Shown: positions 33,788 to 44,611, numbered from the stretch's first letter. The stretch is DNA of 64,000 nt from Clostridioides difficile (GCA_024919175.1 CP103804.1:3472001-3536000); one strand, 5' to 3'. Numbers and translations are program-made. The notes: generated by a model not told the origin, from the sequence alone.

Positions 33788-34354
33788 ATGAAAATAGGAA
33801 TAATGAGTGATACTCATGGTAGTTTACTTTACTTTGAAAAAGCATTAAATGTATTATCTGATTGTGATATTCTTTTACATGGAGGAGATGTCTTATATCA
33901 TGGTCCTAGAAATGATATCCCAGAAGGATATAATCCTAAAAAATTTATAGAAGTGTTAAACAAATTAGAAAATATTATAATTGTTAAAGGGAACTGTGAT
34001 GCAGATGTTGACCAGATGGTAATAGAACATCCTATTCAAAGTCCTTATGTCATGAGCCAATTTGGAGAAATTAGGATTATATTAAATCATGGTTATACAG
34101 AAACAGAAGAAGATATTATTGATAAATCAAAGAAAATGGGTGCTGACATATTAGTTTTAGGACATACTCATGTAAAGAAACTATATATGGATGATAATTT
34201 AATAATTATAAATCCAGGAAGTACTTCTATCCCTAAAGATGGAAGCCATTCTGTAGCAATTATAGATATTATAAAAACTGATGATGAAGATGAGCTTGAA
34301 CTTGATATCAATTTAATCGATATTAATACTGGAAATATAATCAATATTAACTAA
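33788..34354 (+). CDS. YfcE/MJ0936-type metallophosphodiesterase
   Basis: A 188-residue calcineurin-like phosphoesterase with all metal-site motifs: MSDTHGS (Asp8, His10), LHGGDVLYHG, VKGNCDAD, LNHGY and GHTHVKK. Relatives hydrolyse phosphodiesters in vitro, but the physiological substrate is unknown. The C-terminal acidic tail (DDEDELELDINL) is longer than usual. It is co-transcribed with nadK and followed by a terminator. Confidence 0.88.
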   Translation: MKIGIMSDTHGSLLYFEKALNVLSDCDILLHGGDVLYHGPRNDIPEGYNPKKFIEVLNKLENIIIVKGNCDADVDQMVIEHPIQSPYVMSQFGEIRIILNHGYTETEEDIIDKSKKMGADILVLGHTHVKKLYMDDNLIIINPGSTSIPKDGSHSVAIIDIIKTDDEDELELDINLIDINTGNIININ

Positions 34355-34449
34355 ATGTAGTATGCTATAAGAATGTATGAAAAACATTAAAGGTTAATAT
34401 TTAAAACATTTAGAGTAAATTTAATTGAAAAAGTAAAATATATTATAGA

Positions 34450-34479
34450 TAGACACTTCACATTGAGGTGTTTTTTCTA
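34450..34479 (+). terminator. Terminator after the YfcE-type gene
   Basis: ACACTTCA pairs with TGAGGTGT across a short loop, followed by a run of six T on the plus strand. Confidence 0.7.
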
Positions 34480-34532
34480 TATCATTAGAAAACTGTATAA
34501 TCTACTATATTAAAGTATCTATTAACACAAAA

Positions 34533-34619
34533 ACAAGTAAACTAAGCTATTTGTAACTTAATTATAATTTGAAATGCATCAATTCAAACTTCTAATTAAA
34601 TATAACTTAGTTTACTTGT
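34533..34619 (-). terminator. Long hairpin after cwp18
   Basis: ACAAGTAAACTAAG (34533-34546) pairs exactly with CTTAGTTTACTTGT (34606-34619). Inner TTGAA/TTCAA and AATTA-type pairs extend the stem, and a T-run follows on the minus strand. Together with the preceding terminator it fills the 318-base gap between the convergent YfcE-type and cwp18 genes. Confidence 0.7.
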
Positions 34620-34672
34620 CTTTACTATATAATATTACTAATTAACAAATATAGTATTACTAATTAATAAAA

Positions 34673-35725
34673 CTACTGTAATCCTAATGCTTCTGTATAA
34701 GGATTACTATTTTTTCCTCCACCAACTTGTACAAATTTATCTGCTTTTACTTTCTTTATAAAACTTTGTTGTCCATTGCCTAGGCTTCCACTTGCAAGGA
34801 TTACAGGTGACTTTGTTTTTGCCGCCAATACTCCAGCAGCAAGCCCATCAACTAAATCAGCTTCTCTACCACTTCCATCCTTTGCAAAATACATATTACT
34901 AACCTTACTTAATTTTCCATAAAACTTTTCTAAAACTTTAGCATTTGTGTCTTTTCTATCTGCTCCAGCTAGTCTTTCTGAATTTGCTAGTTGTCCCTCA
35001 AGTTTTTTACTTATGTTATATTCTCCACCTATTATGTATGTCTCATTTGAATTTTGTGTTATAAAGCTTTTAGATTCACTTCTTATACTATCTTTGCTTG
35101 CATATATTATAGCCATATTATCACTTGCAGCTGGACTTGATATAGAAGTTGCATCTGCTAGGCCATTATAACCATTAACTACTGCTATTTTTGAAACGCC
35201 TAAATCTCCTGTATCATCCAATTGTTTAGTAAGAAGCAAAGAAGTTTCTTCTCTGTCTGCTCCTCCAATTCTACTTACTAAAACACCTGTATCTTCAAGA
35301 TGTTTTTTTACACTTGATGAAATTGCTCCTTCACTTCCAATTAAAATAATTTCTTCAGGATTAAGTCTTGTTATCTCATCTGCTACATTCTCTGGTACAT
35401 TATTTTTATTAGTAAGTAGTATTGGAGCATCCAGTTTGCTTGCTAAAGGAGTTGAAGCTAGTGCATCTGGTAATGAATTTGAATTTACTAGAAAAACTCT
35501 CTCTGAACCATTATTCCATCCACTTTGAGATATTTTTATAGCTGTATCAAATCTATCTTCCCCAATTAACTTTTCTCCCTTTGGAGATTTTCTATTTTGA
35601 ATATAACTATTCATATGTGTCTGTGGATTTTGATTCTTGTTAGTTGTATCTGCATATACACCACTAGGCATTACAAGCCCTAATACAAGTGCAAATACCA
35701 TTATTTTTTTAGATTTAATTTTCAA
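34673..35725 (-). CDS. cwp18: Cell-wall protein with three CWB2 repeats only (Cwp18)
   Basis: A 350-residue secreted wall protein. A signal peptide ends at VYA (cleavage after Ala25). From about 53 to the end are three CWB2 repeats, each with a GxDRxDTA/ADREETS/ADRKDTN start and a PILLTxKN or PVILASG segment. CWB2 triplets bind the anionic polymer PSII and anchor C. difficile Cwp proteins to the wall. There is no extra effector domain, so the protein may be purely structural or a filler of S-layer sites. By position it matches Cwp18 (CD1047). Monocistronic. Confidence 0.88.
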   Translation of the reverse strand: MKIKSKKIMVFALVLGLVMPSGVYADTTNKNQNPQTHMNSYIQNRKSPKGEKLIGEDRFDTAIKISQSGWNNGSERVFLVNSNSLPDALASTPLASKLDAPILLTNKNNVPENVADEITRLNPEEIILIGSEGAISSSVKKHLEDTGVLVSRIGGADREETSLLLTKQLDDTGDLGVSKIAVVNGYNGLADATSISSPAASDNMAIIYASKDSIRSESKSFITQNSNETYIIGGEYNISKKLEGQLANSERLAGADRKDTNAKVLEKFYGKLSKVSNMYFAKDGSGREADLVDGLAAGVLAAKTKSPVILASGSLGNGQQSFIKKVKADKFVQVGGGKNSNPYTEALGLQ

Positions 35726-35828
35726 TATAACTCCCCCTTATTTAAAATATTAATACTTATGGTTACTCTGTAATACTTATTTATACCCCAAAGTAAATAT
35801 AATTATCTTTTCCCAAAATAATTATAAA

Positions 35829-35899
35829 AATAGCTATATCACCTTAAATACAATACAAACTTACAATCAGTTTGTTTTATAAAGAATGATATAGCTATT
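35829..35899 (-). terminator. Hairpin after pepT
   Basis: AATAGCTATATCA (35829-35841) pairs exactly with TGATATAGCTATT (35887-35899); it lies between the pepT stop and the cwp18 promoter region. Confidence 0.6.
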
Positions 35900-35935
35900 A
35901 TAACTTTAAACTCTTAATTTTTGAATACTTTTTAA

Positions 35936-37162
35936 CTAAACTCTTTCAGCATATTTTTCAGCTATTCTTATAACTAATTTAGTAGCCTTCTCCATAGAAC
36001 TAACTGGGATACATTCATTCTTACCATGGAAGTTTAATCCTCCAGTAAATATATTTGGACAAGGTAATCCTTCAAAGGATAGTCTTGCACCATCAGTACC
36101 ACCTCTTACAGGAACTAAACGTGGCTTTATACCTACTTCTTCCATTGCCTCTTTCGCTATATCAACGATGAACATAACTGGCTCAATCTTTTCTTTCATA
36201 TTATAATAAGAATCTTTTAAATCTAATTCTACTCTATTATCATATTTCTTATTTATTTTTTCTATATTTTCTACCATTATAGATTTTCTTTGTTCAAATT
36301 TTTCTCTACAATGGTCTCTAATAATATAAGCCATGCTTACAGTTTCAACATTTCCATTTATAGTATTTAGATGCCAAAAGCCTTCATAGCCTTCTGTTGT
36401 TTCTGGTCTTTCATCTGCTGGGAACATTTCTGATATTTCAGCGGCTATATGTATAGCATTGACCATTTTATTTTTAGCTGAACCTGGATGAACATTTCTA
36501 CCATGTATAGTAATAGTTGCATTTGCTGCATTAAAGTTCTCACATTCAAGTTCTCCAACTACTCCTCCATCTAAAGTATATGCATATTTTGCTCCAAATT
36601 TTTCAACATCAAATAGATTTGCACCTCTTCCAATTTCCTCATCAGGCGTAAATCCTATTTTTATATCTCCATGCTTAATTTCTGGATGATTGATTAAATA
36701 TTCTATTGCAGTTACTATCTCGGCTATTCCAGCTTTATCATCAGAACCAAGTAAAGTTGTTCCATCAGTAACTATTAAATCATCTCCTTTAAATTCCACT
36801 AATTCTGGAGAATCTTTTATATATGTAACAACATTTAATTCTTCATTTAAAACTATATCTTTTCCATCATAATTTTTTATTATCCTTGGTTTAATATCTT
36901 TTCCACTTATATCTTCAATTGTATCCAAGTGTGATATAAATCCTATAGTATCTACACCTTCAATATTTCCTTTTAAAGTAGCCATTACGTAACTGTTTTC
37001 ATCTAAACTTACTTCATCAATACCAATTGATTTTAACTCTTCAACTATATACTCAGCTAAAACTCTTTGACCTTCTGAAGATGGACAATTTTCACATTGA
37101 GAATTTGATGTTGTATCAAATGATACATATTTTAAAAATCTTTCTACTACTTTTTGTTTCAT
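35936..37162 (-). CDS. pepT: Peptidase T (tripeptide aminopeptidase)
   Basis: A 408-residue M20 zinc peptidase that removes N-terminal residues from tripeptides. Metal and active-site segments: GFISHLDTI, LGSDDKAGIAEI, FTPDEEIGRGA, TLDGG and the C-terminal VRGGTDGARLSFEGLPCPN with GLNFHGKNECIP. The length is standard for PepT. Monocistronic; predicted cytoplasmic role in peptide nutrition. Confidence 0.94.
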   Translation of the reverse strand: MKQKVVERFLKYVSFDTTSNSQCENCPSSEGQRVLAEYIVEELKSIGIDEVSLDENSYVMATLKGNIEGVDTIGFISHLDTIEDISGKDIKPRIIKNYDGKDIVLNEELNVVTYIKDSPELVEFKGDDLIVTDGTTLLGSDDKAGIAEIVTAIEYLINHPEIKHGDIKIGFTPDEEIGRGANLFDVEKFGAKYAYTLDGGVVGELECENFNAANATITIHGRNVHPGSAKNKMVNAIHIAAEISEMFPADERPETTEGYEGFWHLNTINGNVETVSMAYIIRDHCREKFEQRKSIMVENIEKINKKYDNRVELDLKDSYYNMKEKIEPVMFIVDIAKEAMEEVGIKPRLVPVRGGTDGARLSFEGLPCPNIFTGGLNFHGKNECIPVSSMEKATKLVIRIAEKYAERV

Positions 37163-37250
37163 GCATATACCTTCTTTCTTACAATATTAATGGAATTTTT
37201 ATTTATTAGTGAATAAAATTTTACCACAAAAATATCTTAATTATTTATAG

Positions 37251-38303
37251 TTAAAAGATATCCACCTTCTTAAGTATATCATGCATACATACCAAACCCA
37301 AACAAAAAATTACTCCTATTATTCCCTTTACCTGAATTCCAATAAAAATTGCAGCCAGTGTTGCTAATGGATTTAACCCAACATTTACTGATACTAATTT
37401 AGGTTCAAGTATTTCTCTTATTAGAGATAAAACAAAAAATATTATAGTCATGCTTACAGCTATAAAATAATTTTTTATAAGAAAATAGTACACGATTATT
37501 GGAAGGTATATTGTTATTATTCCTAAAAATGGAATTAAGTCCATTAAAGCTCCTACAAAAGCTACTATCAGTCCATATTTCAATCCAAATATAGCAAAAC
37601 TTCCCCATATTGCAAAAAAAGTTATAGCCATAAGTATTGTATAAGCTCTTATATATCCTACAAGAGAAAGACCTGCTTCCTTCTTTACATTCTTTACCTT
37701 TTTTCTGACATCAACAGTAAACATATTATAAAAATTATTTTCAATTTTATCTAAATCTTTTGCTATAAAATATGTAGCAATAAACAAAGTAATTATAAAT
37801 ATTATAATATATGGAATAGAAGTAGCCAGTCCAAGTATACTTGTAAGGAGATTTTTTGTAATATGCATTACCTCATTACTAAACTTACTTACTAATTGTT
37901 CTATATCAAAATTAGCTATTTCTTGAAATGATTTCATATAGGTATTTATTTTATTTAAAAAATACATAATTGTATTGCTTATATCTTCGGGGTTGGCAGA
38001 TATATTATTTAGAAATCTCATCAATTCTTTCACTGAATTTATTACAATTATTGTAGTAATTGTGCTTACTACTGCTACTGCAAGAAAGCTCAAAACTAAT
38101 GTGGACACACCTTTATTGATGTTAAACTTATTTTCTAGTTTTTGTGATATAGGATTAATCATAAGAGCTATTATTCCACCTAAAAAAAATGGAGCTATGT
38201 ATGGAAACGCTTTATAAATAAAAATAAACAACAATGTGTATATACAAAAAAAGATAGTGTTATTTTTTAATTTGTATAAAAAATCATTTTCTAGTATGTT
38301 CAT
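37251..38303 (-). CDS. AI-2E/YtvI-family permease
   Basis: A 350-residue membrane protein of the AI-2E transporter (PerM/YtvI) family: helices at the N terminus (IALMINPISQKLENKFNI signature), an extended soluble stretch (about 95-150), then GALMDLIPFLGIITIYLP and the C-terminal EPKLVSVNVGLNPLATLAAIFIG signature. YtvI-type members are often expressed in sporulation; substrates are largely unknown. The gene stands alone. Confidence 0.88.
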   Translation of the reverse strand: MNILENDFLYKLKNNTIFFCIYTLLFIFIYKAFPYIAPFFLGGIIALMINPISQKLENKFNINKGVSTLVLSFLAVAVVSTITTIIVINSVKELMRFLNNISANPEDISNTIMYFLNKINTYMKSFQEIANFDIEQLVSKFSNEVMHITKNLLTSILGLATSIPYIIIFIITLFIATYFIAKDLDKIENNFYNMFTVDVRKKVKNVKKEAGLSLVGYIRAYTILMAITFFAIWGSFAIFGLKYGLIVAFVGALMDLIPFLGIITIYLPIIVYYFLIKNYFIAVSMTIIFFVLSLIREILEPKLVSVNVGLNPLATLAAIFIGIQVKGIIGVIFCLGLVCMHDILKKVDIF

Positions 38304-38381
38304 CTTAAAAATCTCCTTCCTTCTAATTTATATTTCTATTTTGTCCATTTCATACTAGTTTTATTTGAATATAAAATAAAA

Positions 38382-38429
38382 ATAAGTGCATTAAATATAG
38401 AATTTAAATTCTACATTCAATGCACTTAT
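38382..38429 (-). terminator. Terminator after the CBS-domain protein gene
   Basis: ATAAGTGCATT (38382-38392) pairs with AATGCACTTAT (38419-38429), and the stem continues inward through TAGAATTT/AAATTCTA. Confidence 0.75.
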
Positions 38430-38453
38430 CATAAATTTAAGAACATTATTACA

Positions 38454-39707
38454 TTATGTATATATTCTTATTTTTTTGATTCTATTTTTTTCTATGCTTT
38501 CTATACAAAATCTTATATTATCAACTTCAATTACTTCATTTTCTTCTGGCAATCTGCTTAAGTGCCCAATTATAAACCCACCTATAGAATCAAATTCTTC
38601 AGATTCTAAGTTTACACCTATAAGTTCATTAACATCACCAATTTTAGTACTTCCATCTACAATATACTCATCTTCTTTTATAACTTGTATTTCATCTTCT
38701 TCTTCATCATATTCGTCTTCTATATCACCAACAATTACTTCTACTAAATCTTCTATAGTCAAAAGACCAGATGTTCCACCATACTCATCTACAACTATAG
38801 CCATTTGACTTTTTTCAAGTTTCATCTCTTCAAGAAGCTGTGTTATCTTTTTAAACTCATATGTGAAAAATGGCTCTCTCATATAATTTTTAATATCAAA
38901 TGACTCTATTTCATCATCTGATAAAAATATAATATCTTTTATATTAAGTATTCCTATAATATCATCTATAGTTTCTTCATATACAGGCATTCTACTTAGT
39001 TTTTCCTCTTTAAACACTTGTATTATTTCATCGTAACTATCTTCTATATCTATAGCTACCATATCTATTCTTTGTATCATTGCATTTTTAGCTTGCATAT
39101 CTCCAAATTCAAATACATTATTTATGATTTCTCTTTCTTCCATTTCAAGGACGCCTTCTTCATGACTTACATTTACCATAGTTTTTAATTCTTCTTCAGT
39201 TATAAATGATTTAGCTCCTTTATGTGTTATACCAAATAACTTAAATATAACATTTGTAATTATATTAAATACCCATACTACTGGTCTTAGTACAAATATA
39301 ATTACTCTTATAGGCTTAGATACTAAAAGAGAAACCTTTTCTGAGTTACTTGCTGCTATTGTCTTTGGAGTGATTTCACCAAATATTAACACTAGTACTG
39401 TCATAACAGCTGTAGCAAGTGCTACTCCTTTTTCTCCCATCAACCCTATAAATAGTGACGTTGATATGGATGTTGCTGCTATATTTACAACGTTATTTCC
39501 AACTAATATAGAGCTTAAAAGTTTATTTGGGTTTTCTATTAATGAACTTACTAACTTAGCTCCTTTGACTCCTTCATCTTGCATATATCTGATTCTGATT
39601 TTACTTAAAGACATTAAAGCTGTCTCTGATGCCGAGAAAAATGCAGACCCCATAAGTAATACTACTAAAATTATAATCTGGACCAAACTATTGGGCGATT
39701 CCAACAC
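38454..39707 (-). CDS. CNNM/CorC-type membrane protein with CBS domains
   Basis: A 417-residue hemolysin-C/CNNM family protein. A DUF21 membrane domain (about 1-190, with FFSASETALMSLSKIRIRYM and GNNVVNIAATSISTSLF) is followed by two CBS domains (about 205-330, IDMVAID then EYGGTSGLLTIEDLVEVIVGDIEDEYD) and a C-terminal CorC/HlyC domain. Relatives move or sense magnesium or cobalt ions. The old name hemolysin is misleading. Monocistronic, upstream of a clear terminator. Confidence 0.9.
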   Translation of the reverse strand: MLESPNSLVQIIILVVLLMGSAFFSASETALMSLSKIRIRYMQDEGVKGAKLVSSLIENPNKLLSSILVGNNVVNIAATSISTSLFIGLMGEKGVALATAVMTVLVLIFGEITPKTIAASNSEKVSLLVSKPIRVIIFVLRPVVWVFNIITNVIFKLFGITHKGAKSFITEEELKTMVNVSHEEGVLEMEEREIINNVFEFGDMQAKNAMIQRIDMVAIDIEDSYDEIIQVFKEEKLSRMPVYEETIDDIIGILNIKDIIFLSDDEIESFDIKNYMREPFFTYEFKKITQLLEEMKLEKSQMAIVVDEYGGTSGLLTIEDLVEVIVGDIEDEYDEEEDEIQVIKEDEYIVDGSTKIGDVNELIGVNLESEEFDSIGGFIIGHLSRLPEENEVIEVDNIRFCIESIEKNRIKKIRIYT

Positions 39708-39839
39708 TTACCACACTCCTACTTACTTGTTTTTTTATATTGATATTAATTATAAATAAATTTAATATTAGTTTTAATTATATCACAATTATATATTTTT
39801 TGGAAATGTTAGATAATATATTCAATTAACATATTATTT

Positions 39840-42800
39840 CTAACTGTATTCAATTTTTACTTTTGAGCCTACTCCAGCTTCACTTGATGAAACCAATAAC
39901 TTAACAGGAACTCTATTTTTAAGTTCTTCGACATGACTTATTATACCCACACTTAGATTATTACTATGCAATCTTTCCAATGATTCTATAACAATCTCCA
40001 AAAGCTCACTATCCAATGAACCAAATCCTTCATCTAAGAAGAAGAATTCCAGTGGTGCACTTCCTTTTAATTGTATTTGAGATGAAAGAGCAAGTGCTAA
40101 TGATAGTGAAGTTAAAAATGTCTCTCCTCCAGATAGAGTATCAATACTTCTTCTTTCTCCTCCATTAAAATTATCTCTCATTACAAAATTGAGTGTTGAA
40201 TCAATTTCAAGTGCATATCTTCCTTTAGTTATTCCTTCCAGTCTTTTTGATGCTTCTAAAGCTATATATTTTAGTTGATTTGTAGAGACATATTCTACAA
40301 ATTTATTTCCTTGTATACATTTATCTAATTCTTCTAATAAATCTACTTTATGTTCAACCAATCTAAGTTCCTTATTAAAATCATTTATCTTATCTAAAGA
40401 ATCTTTTAATGTCAGCAACTTATTTTGATTAGCGCCAATGTCTTTGGATATATTTCCTATTTCTACTTTCATATTATAAATATTATCTTTTAATTGTTCA
40501 AAGTACTCTTTTTTAATAATTCTTCCATTTAACTTTTCTTTTGATGATTTTATTTTAAACGATAATAACTTTTGTTCTTCTTCATATTCCAATATTTCTT
40601 CAATCAATTTTTTTACTTCTTCACCTTCTAACAAAGCCCTTTTTACTGCATATATACTTTCAAACTTATTTTCTGATAGCAGTTTATTTAATATTATTTT
40701 TTGCTCTTTATATTGTTCTTTAGCAGTTTTAAGTCTTCCATCTATATTGTGCTTCTCAGCAAGATTTTTTTCATATTCTAATCTCTGTTCTTCTAGCTTT
40801 ACTTTACTAGACTCTTCTTGTTCTAATATCTTGCATATACGTTCTTCAACATTATGTAAAAGATTTTTAGCTAAATCACCTTTTGTTATGTTAATTACTT
40901 CTTTATATTTGCTTTCTCTATGCACTTTTTTTTCTACATATAACTCTCTAGCTTTTATTAACTCTAACTCTATTTCATGTAACTTACTTTCTTGTTCTCT
41001 TATTTTAATATCTAACAAATCTCTGTTTTTTAATAAGTTTGAATATCCTGTATTTAATAATTCTAATTTTTTTTCATTTTCTCTTATTTCTTCTACTTTA
41101 GACAATAGGTTTGAAACTTTAGTAATTGTTTTTAATCCTAAATACTCTTGTTTTAATTTCTTACATTTATGTTCCAGACTTTCAATTTCGATATTCAAAT
41201 CTTTTATTAATTTCTTATAGTTATTCAAACTTTCATTTATCTTTAATTCTTCTTTTTCAATTCTATTTTTTTCTTCTTTTGCTAGTGTTATTTTATTTTC
41301 AGTGATTTCTTTCTCTTTTTCCCACTCTTGAATATTAGACTTAAGTACAGCTAATTTTCTTTGTTCATCATCAAGTCTTTTAAATAATTGACTTGATGGA
41401 ATTTCCCCAAGCTTTCCTTTTACATCTTCCAATTCTTTAGTTTTCATTTTTTCTACAGACACATAACCACTTACTTTAGCATTTAATTCTTCAATATTAT
41501 GTCTTATACTTACTTTTTCTTTTTCCAATTTATCTAATTTCTCTTTGACAAAAACTATATTTTCATCATAATTAGTTATATTATGATTTTCATGGTGCTT
41601 TGAACCACAAACTGGGCATGGAACATTTTCTTTTAATTCACGTCTAAGCTCAGAAGCCAAATTCAAGTATTTTAGCTCTTCCAATTCTTTTTCAAGGTCT
41701 TCTCTATTTTTTCTATTACTCTCAAGCTTTTCATTTACTAGATTTAGTTCTCTCTCAATATTAAATTTATTTTCTAAAACTACTTTTAATTCATCTTGTA
41801 TATTATTTTTCTTAATTTCATTTTCTTTGGTATTATTTGCCTTATTTCTTAATTCAGTTACATATTCAGATTTTAAAAGCAAATCTTCACTTTTACCAGG
41901 ACATTTTTTAAGAAGAACATCTAAATGGAGAGACAAACTTTCTAAATTACGGTTGATATCATTTTTATCTCTATCAATATATCTAACTTTTAAATTTATA
42001 TCTTCTGTATCCTTAGATATTTCTTCTAGTTTATTTATTTTTTGAGTTTTCTCTTCTAGTACTTTATTGTAATCTTTCTCATATTCATATGCTAAAAATA
42101 TTTTTTGTTTTAATTCTGCACTTATATTTACTTTATCGATTTTTCCTTCAATTTCTTTTATGGACTTAATAACTGCTTCTTTTCTAGATTCAGAATCTTT
42201 TTTTAGTTTTTCTAACTCTGTTTTGTTCTTGCTTAAATCAAGACCATTTTCTTTTAATTCTTTTAATTCCTTGTCCAGTAAAACTAATTCTTCTTCTAAT
42301 TTTATAGCTTGTTGTAACTTTATTTTTTCCTCACTTAACTTAGGAACTTCTTCATTTTTAATTTTACTTATTTTTTCATACCTATGCTTTATAACTTCAA
42401 GTTCTTGATTTAAAATTACTAATTTTTTATCTAAATTATCTACTGTAAAACTATCTTCTTTTATCCTTTTTTCTAAATTTTGAACTGTACCTATGTATGG
42501 GTCCACTTTTCTTGCATTATTATCATTTTCTACAAGATTAGTCTTTTCTTTTATCTCATTGCTTTTTAGATTGAGTTCATTTTTTCTAAGCTCATTTTTC
42601 TCTAGCTTCAATTGTTCCTCATATATTGTTTTACTCTCTTCATAAGATTTTTGAGCTAAATCCAAAGTTTTATTTTTCTCTTTTTCTAGGTTTTTTAACT
42701 CTATTAGCTCTTGATTGATATTATTATACACTTCTTCTGTTATTCCATCATATTGACTTAATTTTGATTTTAAGTCTTTTAACTTTTGCAAATGTAAATT

Positions 42801-43367
42801 TTTTCTCTTTTTTACTTTATCCCCAAGACTTCTTCCATACTTTTCAAGATTGAAAATTCTCTCTAACATGTCTCTTCTATCTGCACGTGATAATCTCAAA
42901 AACTCATTAAATTTATCTTGTGGTAAAACTACTGACCTCGTAAAATCGTTTGATGTTAGTCCTACAACTTGAGCCACTTTTTCATTTACTTCAACAACTT
43001 TATCAGCTAAAACATTTTTTGTATTATCATTTAACACCTCTACTAATCTAGCACCAGAAGTTTTTGTTCCTGTTTTACTTCTTACAATAGTTCTATCTAC
43101 AATGTATCTTCTTCTTGTATTTTTGCTTCCTATCTCAAATTCATACGATATAATTGCTTTATCACATACACTGTTTATATATTCTTTTGTATTTCTAGAT
43201 ATATTTCCATACATAGCAATAGTTATGGCATCTAAAATTGTAGATTTTCCACTTCCAGTAGTCCCAAATATTCCAAACAAACCTCTTTCAATTAATTTTT
43301 CAAAGTCTATAACTTGTTTATCAATATAACTATTAAGTCCAGTCAGTTCTAATCTAATTGGTCTCAT
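39840..43367 (-). CDS. sbcC: Exonuclease SbcC, SMC-like ATPase
   Basis: A 1175-residue Rad50/SbcC protein. The N-terminal P-loop is IFGTTGSGKSTILDAI (about 30-45). Two long coiled coils flank the zinc hook NVPCPVCGSKHH (about 585). At the C terminus lie the ABC signature LSGGETFLTS and Walker B FFLDEGFGSLD. It binds SbcD and opens hairpins and blocked DNA ends. The ATG at 43367 overlaps the sbcD stop by 14 bases (translational coupling); a longer GTG start would lack good spacing. It is the last gene of the recombination locus. Confidence 0.93.
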   Translation of the reverse strand: MRPIRLELTGLNSYIDKQVIDFEKLIERGLFGIFGTTGSGKSTILDAITIAMYGNISRNTKEYINSVCDKAIISYEFEIGSKNTRRRYIVDRTIVRSKTGTKTSGARLVEVLNDNTKNVLADKVVEVNEKVAQVVGLTSNDFTRSVVLPQDKFNEFLRLSRADRRDMLERIFNLEKYGRSLGDKVKKRKNLHLQKLKDLKSKLSQYDGITEEVYNNINQELIELKNLEKEKNKTLDLAQKSYEESKTIYEEQLKLEKNELRKNELNLKSNEIKEKTNLVENDNNARKVDPYIGTVQNLEKRIKEDSFTVDNLDKKLVILNQELEVIKHRYEKISKIKNEEVPKLSEEKIKLQQAIKLEEELVLLDKELKELKENGLDLSKNKTELEKLKKDSESRKEAVIKSIKEIEGKIDKVNISAELKQKIFLAYEYEKDYNKVLEEKTQKINKLEEISKDTEDINLKVRYIDRDKNDINRNLESLSLHLDVLLKKCPGKSEDLLLKSEYVTELRNKANNTKENEIKKNNIQDELKVVLENKFNIERELNLVNEKLESNRKNREDLEKELEELKYLNLASELRRELKENVPCPVCGSKHHENHNITNYDENIVFVKEKLDKLEKEKVSIRHNIEELNAKVSGYVSVEKMKTKELEDVKGKLGEIPSSQLFKRLDDEQRKLAVLKSNIQEWEKEKEITENKITLAKEEKNRIEKEELKINESLNNYKKLIKDLNIEIESLEHKCKKLKQEYLGLKTITKVSNLLSKVEEIRENEKKLELLNTGYSNLLKNRDLLDIKIREQESKLHEIELELIKARELYVEKKVHRESKYKEVINITKGDLAKNLLHNVEERICKILEQEESSKVKLEEQRLEYEKNLAEKHNIDGRLKTAKEQYKEQKIILNKLLSENKFESIYAVKRALLEGEEVKKLIEEILEYEEEQKLLSFKIKSSKEKLNGRIIKKEYFEQLKDNIYNMKVEIGNISKDIGANQNKLLTLKDSLDKINDFNKELRLVEHKVDLLEELDKCIQGNKFVEYVSTNQLKYIALEASKRLEGITKGRYALEIDSTLNFVMRDNFNGGERRSIDTLSGGETFLTSLSLALALSSQIQLKGSAPLEFFFLDEGFGSLDSELLEIVIESLERLHSNNLSVGIISHVEELKNRVPVKLLVSSSEAGVGSKVKIEYS

Positions 43368-44565
43368 CTGTTGATTCACCTTCTTCACTTATTATATCTA
43401 GAAATAAATCCATAAGTTCTCCTTTTGGTTCTACACCTCTACTAAAGGAATAAAATTCTTTGAATAATTCTGCCATAGACTTTTCTTTTATATCTACACT
43501 TTCTTGTTCATAACAAGATGTTATTATTGGTTTTATCTCTATTATATCTTTTAATAATTCTTTCATTTTTTTAATTTCACCTTGAGATATTATCTCATCA
43601 GTATTTATTTCAAAGTATGACCAAATATCTCTATCTTGATTTTGCTCACATATATCTAAAGCTTCATCTATACCATTACATTTAAATACTTCTATTGGCT
43701 TGTAATTGTTAAAATAAACTTCCTCAATATTTGGTTTTTCTCCTGCTTTTATATCTACTATATATGCACCTTTAGTATATGCTCTTTCATCTTTACTGTA
43801 TTGAAGTGGAGAACCAGAATAATATACATTTAAACGTTCAGAAGCTTTTTGTTGTTTGTGTAAATGTCCTAGTGCAGTATATTGAGCTTTTTCTGGCAAG
43901 TCTTTTTTTTCAACCAAAAAGCTTCCTCCTAATTGTATAGGTCTTTCTGATTCAGTACTCTCTCCACCTATTACAAATATATGTGATATGGCTATATTTA
44001 TAGTATCACTTCTAAAATTCTCTCCTAAACTTCTAAATATATCTCCTACTTTTTCAGAGTAAGTCTTTTGCTTTTCCAAATCATCTTCACTTGAAAAAAC
44101 CTCATTTAACCTTTTTTCACTTGGATAAGGCAATGTAGCAATTACAACACTTTCTCCATTTATATTTAATGTTGTGCATCCTTGTACGGCCTCTGTTATC
44201 TCAAATTTTTTATACCTAGCTCTTTCTGTAGAACTTGATGGATAACCAAATATAAGTATACCCTGTTCATGTGCTAAAGGCGTTATTGCAGAAAGTCTCT
44301 CTGGATTATCATGATTCCCTGAAATTATTATTACACATCTTTGTCCATTATTAGCAAGTCTTGAAACAGTTTTATAAAACAGTTTTTCTGCTTGAGCTGG
44401 TGGATTAGAATTATCATATATATCACCAGCAATTATTACCATATCAACTTCATTTGATTCTACTATTTGTATGAAGTCCTCACAAAATTTTGCCTGTTCT
44501 TCAATTCTAGAGTGGCCTTCTAGGGATTTCCCTAGATGCCAATCTGATGTATGAATGAATCTCAT
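43354..44565 (-). CDS. sbcD: Exonuclease SbcD, Mre11-like nuclease
   Basis: A 403-residue manganese nuclease: phosphoesterase motifs SDWHLGKSLEG (7-17), IAGDIYDNSNPP, ISGNHDNPERL, and ALGHLHKQQ. A capping C-terminal part interacts with SbcC. It works with SbcC on hairpins, palindromes and DNA ends. It lies 46 bases downstream of addA and overlaps sbcC. Confidence 0.95.
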   Translation of the reverse strand: MRFIHTSDWHLGKSLEGHSRIEEQAKFCEDFIQIVESNEVDMVIIAGDIYDNSNPPAQAEKLFYKTVSRLANNGQRCVIIISGNHDNPERLSAITPLAHEQGILIFGYPSSSTERARYKKFEITEAVQGCTTLNINGESVVIATLPYPSEKRLNEVFSSEDDLEKQKTYSEKVGDIFRSLGENFRSDTINIAISHIFVIGGESTESERPIQLGGSFLVEKKDLPEKAQYTALGHLHKQQKASERLNVYYSGSPLQYSKDERAYTKGAYIVDIKAGEKPNIEEVYFNNYKPIEVFKCNGIDEALDICEQNQDRDIWSYFEINTDEIISQGEIKKMKELLKDIIEIKPIITSCYEQESVDIKEKSMAELFKEFYSFSRGVEPKGELMDLFLDIISEEGESTDETN

Positions 44566-44611
44566 TTTTTCCCTCCCATTTATCTTTATGTCTAATTTAT
44601 ATCAAAAATAA